From NCBI GenBank assembly GCA_963995505.1, contig OZ023192.1, positions 11,515,001 through 11,579,000 on the forward strand: DNA of 64,000 nucleotides, written 5' to 3'. Source of the stretch: Hypericum androsaemum (Eukaryota > Streptophyta > Magnoliopsida > Malpighiales > Hypericaceae). The position numbers and the translations under genes are program-made. Numbering within the stretch: position 1 is the first letter of the stretch; each line of letters opens with the position of its first letter. Shown here piece by piece: positions 60,998-64,000 of the stretch. Below the pieces are notes generated by a model. That model made no database searches. It saw nothing but the letters and a program-made list of their open reading frames with translations, and was not told the origin of the DNA.

Positions 60998-62017
60998 GGG
61001 TTATTTTCCGCAGTGGTATTGAAAATTATGACAATTCCGAAAATGGAGTTGTCAGTTAAAGTATTCCTTGTCTGGGGTTGGTTAGAAACCGCACAAAATA
61101 TTGCGGTTTTGATTTGCAAAGAAACCGCACAAAATTGTGCGGTTTTGATTTGCAAAGAAACCGCACAAAATATTGCGGTTTTGATTTGCAAAGAAACCGC
61201 ACAAAATTGTGCGGTTTTTGGCAAAAATGCACTTTTTTGTGCGGTTTCTTGCACAAGCTGAACATTTGGCTCCGGTTATCGGCTCGGCTCGTTGTCTACT
61301 TTTTTTTCTGATTATTTGAAAAAAATTGTAATTATCTCGATTATTTGTAATGTTTATCTATATTTTTGGTATTTATAATAATCTTGAACCCTTCCGTATA
61401 TACATTTTCTCTGTACATCGAATAAAAATGTATCTTTTTTTGCGTTTTAAGTTTTTAATGTGAACGTAATTGTCCATGTTTCTTGTACGTATTCGCGAGC
61501 ATGTCATGGACATATAATTTTCTTTTAAGCATCTGAAGGAATCAAATACCATACTACTCCATCTATTTTTAGCTAAAAAAGACGTATTTTTATTCGAGGT
61601 ATAAAGAAAATTTATATACAGAAGGGTTCAAGATTATTACAAATATCGAAAATAAAGATAAACATTACAAATAATCGAGATAATTACAATTTTTTTCAAA
61701 TAATCAGAAAAAAAAGTAGACAACGAGCCGAGCCGATAACCGGAGCCAAATGTTCAGCTTGTGCAAGAAACCGCACAAAAAAGTGCGTTTTTGCCAAAAA
61801 CCGCACAATTTTGTGCGGTTTCTTTGCAAATCAAAACCGCAATATTTTGTGCGATTTCTTTGCAAATCAAAACCGCACAATTTTATGCGGTTTCTTTGCA
61901 AATCAAAACCGCAATATTTTGTGCGGTTTCTAACCAACCCCAGACAAGGAATACTTTAACTGACAACTCAATTTTCGGAATTGTCATAATTTTCAATACC
62001 ACTGCGGAAAATAACCC
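60998..62017. mobile_element. Long foldback element, 1.02 kb, with 36-bp palindromic arrays
   Basis: Two inverted arms of about 445 bp (60998-61445 and 61572-62017) are separated by about 126 bp. The outer ends are GGGTTATTTTCCGCAGTGGT and its complement. Each arm carries about four tandem 36-bp units built on AAACCGCACAAAAT with GCGGTTTTGATTTGCAAAG; alternate units are themselves palindromic (half-site AAACCGCACAA). Frames in this region are just translations of the repeat. No transposase and no clear target duplication (AATAACA occurs near both sides). Confidence 0.8.
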
Positions 62018-62169
62018 AATAACAGACTCTCACATCCCCGTAATTTACATCTTCCCTTTTGATTAGTACGTTGAAAAAGTTGAAATCTTCGTCATTTTCA
62101 CAAGTATAAAGACATTTCACCGCTCGACTACATTTCAGTGGCTCAAGTCAAGTCCGACAATATTATCAT

Positions 62170-62919
62170 GGCAAATTACACGCCGGTCACTAGTCTATGT
62201 CACAATCGCAGTCGGTCAGGTTCCTTGCTTTTCGAAAATTGAAAATTATTTTTCCGTGCTCACTCTTTGTGCCTCTTTTTCGTGGAGGGATATCAGGAGC
62301 CTTTCCTTTTTTTCCTATGCCGGAGGTGGTGGATTCAACTAGGAATCCAACCTGAGCCCTAATTGAGATGGCTCTGTCGGACCTGCGAACCATTTGAAGA
62401 AGACGAGCTTTAAAGAACCCTTGTGCAAAAATTAGGTCTTACGCCAAAAATCAATTTCTCCCAAAGTTAATTAAGTGATCGGGTCTTGCGTCGATTGATG
62501 AGTATTTTCCATAATCAATTTCGCCCAATATCAATTCAATGAATGATCTTACGTCGTCGAAAATAGGAGGTTCAGGTCACGGGAGAGAGGAGAGGCAGAG
62601 TATTGAGTTATTGGTTGGTGAAGTTGGTGTTGTTTTTTGGTTGGAATTGTTGGAGTTGTAATTGGTGTGATTACTTGGTTGGTTTGTGGAGTTGTTGTTG
62701 TAATTGGAGTATTTTCGTGTATTTTCCAGAAGTTGAAGATGAAGTTTGTTTAAGAGCATAAAGATTGTTTCACAGGACAAAAAAAAAGAGTGATGACGTC
62801 AATTAGAGATTCGAGACCAATATCTAAATAAATAGTGAGGACGATAAAATAATTTTTGAATAACAAGAACCCTTAACTACAATTATGATATAGAGCAATG
62901 ACTTGAGGATGATTTGCCC
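62170..62919. mobile_element. Degenerate MULE-type element (CAGGTCCCT family)
   Basis: The left end GGCAAATTACACGCCGGTCA and the right end GAGGATGATTTGCCC are diverged copies of the family terminus. The subterminal parts (CAGGTTCCTTGCTTTTCGAA versus the complement of TTGAATAACAAGAACCCTTA) also pair. The flanks TATTATCAT (62161-62169) and TATTATAAG (62920-62928) share 7 of 9 bases. The interior has no recognisable gene. Confidence 0.55.
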
Positions 62920-63475
62920 TATTATAAGACATGTCTAGCACATAAGAAACTGCGAAATGTATCTCGTACAAGACCACATAACTAATTAAATCGAAAGTTA
63001 CTAAATACATATTCTTTTTAGATGCAAGAGCTCATTTAACAAATATTTTAAATAAAATATCCGACTCTAATACTAGAATTTAAAAAAATTAACTGCCCTA
63101 TCTAGGGATGTGCATCAAAATCACAAAAAATGGAAATGCAAAAAAATAAATTAATAACACGGGTGGGTTCAAAATTGCTATGAATAAATTATGTTGGTGT
63201 GAGTTTCATTTAGTCAATCAAAACTGCAGCACCAATCTAAACTCAAAACATTTTTTTAAGAAAAGATACAAAACAATTGTGGTCCACAATTTAGACTAGC
63301 CATCGCACCTGACAAGTGTCAGCCAGGTTGTGAAACTAAGACCTTTCAATTATCATGAACAACGACAATGAACCTTTAATTTGGACAACAAATCGTAAAG
63401 TTGTCATTGTCTCTCAATACCAGCCGGGAACGTATTGAATTTTCCTCGCTGTAGGAGAGGTATATATAAATATAA
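62920..63475. other. Intergenic, no feature seen
   Basis: AT-rich spacer between two elements of the same MULE-type family. Confidence 0.4.
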
Positions 63476-64000
63476 GGGAAAATTACGCTCAGGTCCCTGT
63501 AATTTGGTGTCCCTCCCTCTGAGGTCCCTGCATTTCCGAAATCGTTCCTGAAGTCCCCGAAGTTTGGTTTAGAGACTCTCCGGTCCCTGACAGCTCTTTT
63601 TTTCATTTTTGGTCATGAAAATGACCAAAATACCCTTAAACAAAAAATAAAAAAATTTACCTTCTCCAACCTTTGAACAAAAATACCAAAAATCAAAAAC
63701 CAACCCAAAAATAAGATCAAACTAATCAAAATCAAGAATACAACCAAGAACATTGAGGAAAAAAAACTCAAACCAAAATCGACTATGGCCCTCCTCGACG
63801 CCGAGATCTTTCGCGGCCACTCTCCCTCCTGGTGGAAAAAAAACTCATCACTCGCCGAGGTTAGGGCAGTGGGCCTCCTCGCAGACGGTGTGGAGCTTGA
63901 GCTCCTGGAGCTTCTTCTTGATGTGGACGTACTTATCGCCGCTGGGGATGGCCTCGCGCATCCACTTGGGCTTGGGGATCCGACTTCGATAAGGAAGGAG
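63476..64000. mobile_element. Left part of a Pack-MULE-like element, runs off the window
   Basis: The terminus GGGAAAATTACGCTCAGGTC matches the family consensus seen at 24199, 28222 and 62170. The following phrases GTCCCTGTAATTTGG, GAGGTCCCTGCATTTC and CCGGTCCCTGACAGC repeat the GGTCCCTG motif. From about 63780 the sequence becomes GC-rich and contains gene-derived sequence. The right TIR is outside the window. Confidence 0.7.
63851..63998 (-). pseudogene. Captured fragment of lipoyl synthase (LIP1-like)
   Basis: On the minus strand this reads [20 protein letters not shown], then [20 protein letters not shown] and GE, followed at once by stop codons. This is the region leading into the first iron-sulphur site (CX4CX5C) of mitochondrial lipoyl synthase, the radical-SAM enzyme that inserts sulphur into octanoyl groups. 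The third Cys (expected in ECWSG) is lost: the codons read TGA TGA. A neighbouring GC-rich piece (63780-63840) does not continue the protein. Because it lies inside a TIR element, I read it as a transduplicated fragment, not a gene running off the window. Confidence 0.7.

Noticed and set aside
60943..62066. Several overlapping frames rich in ETAQNCAVLICK / FVRFLCKSKP repeats
   Set aside because: They are translations of the 36-bp palindromic repeats in both inverted arms; no protein-like design.
63753..63992. A + strand 79-residue frame at the right edge
   Set aside because: It is opposite the clear lipoyl synthase codons on the minus strand.
63851..63998. A functional lipoyl synthase gene running off the window
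   Set aside because: Two stop codons replace the third cluster Cys codon region, no splice donor is present there, and a MULE-type terminus lies just outside.

Overview
The window is nuclear DNA of a dicot-like flowering plant. It is AT-rich, has short intron-split genes with GT/AG borders, a plant-type secondary-wall cellulose synthase, and a dense layer of plant transposons (Ty1/copia, gypsy-like gag, LINE, hAT, several MULE-type TIR families). I cannot name the species. About one third is genic; the rest is repeats and their remnants.

Layout. (1) 1-25 kb is a repeat-rich block built on a tandem segmental duplication: unit A (about 2.03-10.1 kb) and unit B (about 11.7-23.2 kb) share a copia 3' end plus LTR, about 2 kb of non-coding sequence, a gag-only copia-like element and a DUF1685 gene. 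Copy A of that gene is a frameshifted pseudogene whose promoter has been replaced by a MULE; copy B (21519-22301) is intact, and a divergent third member lies just after it (23337-23861). (2) 25964-34641 is a complete 8.68-kb MULE with recognisable TIRs and a 9-bp target duplication. It carries a decayed Ulp1/C48 protease gene on + and a decayed FAR1-type mutator transposase on -, in convergent orientation, with a 337-bp tandem array grown into the transposase catalytic region. Short non-autonomous relatives occur at 15750-16062, 59455-59915 and 60124-60673. (3) 34.8-58.7 kb is the gene-rich core: a WDR53-type WD40 gene (10 exons, reconstructed), CESA8 (13 exons, 977 aa, reconstructed), a Myb/SANT-like (trihelix) factor, an RLP51/RLP55-type LRR receptor-like protein, RPL11 (4 exons, 182 aa), tRNA-Glu(CUC), and a RING-CH E3 ligase with a C-terminal membrane segment. 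A second direct duplication (48.07-50.42 / 51.92-54.25 kb) and several insertions lie between RLP51 and RPL11. (4) 59-64 kb is again transposon territory: MULE derivatives, a nested hAT MITE, a 1-kb foldback with internal 36-bp palindromic repeats, and at the right edge a Pack-MULE-like element that has captured a lipoyl synthase fragment.

How the genes relate. There is no operon logic. The order WDR53 - CESA8 - RLP - RPL11 matches, from memory, conserved gene neighbourhoods on Arabidopsis chromosomes 4 (RPL11, RLP51, CESA8) and 5 (WD40, RLP55, RPL11), so the core looks like an old syntenic block into which the transposons were inserted. The candidate for an unusual system is the Ulp1-MULE family: the long element, its short derivatives with the same termini, the shared short subterminal repeats, and the hairpin-containing tandem array. 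Ulp1-carrying MULEs are known in plants, so the class is not new, but this family's array and sub-terminal structure may be.
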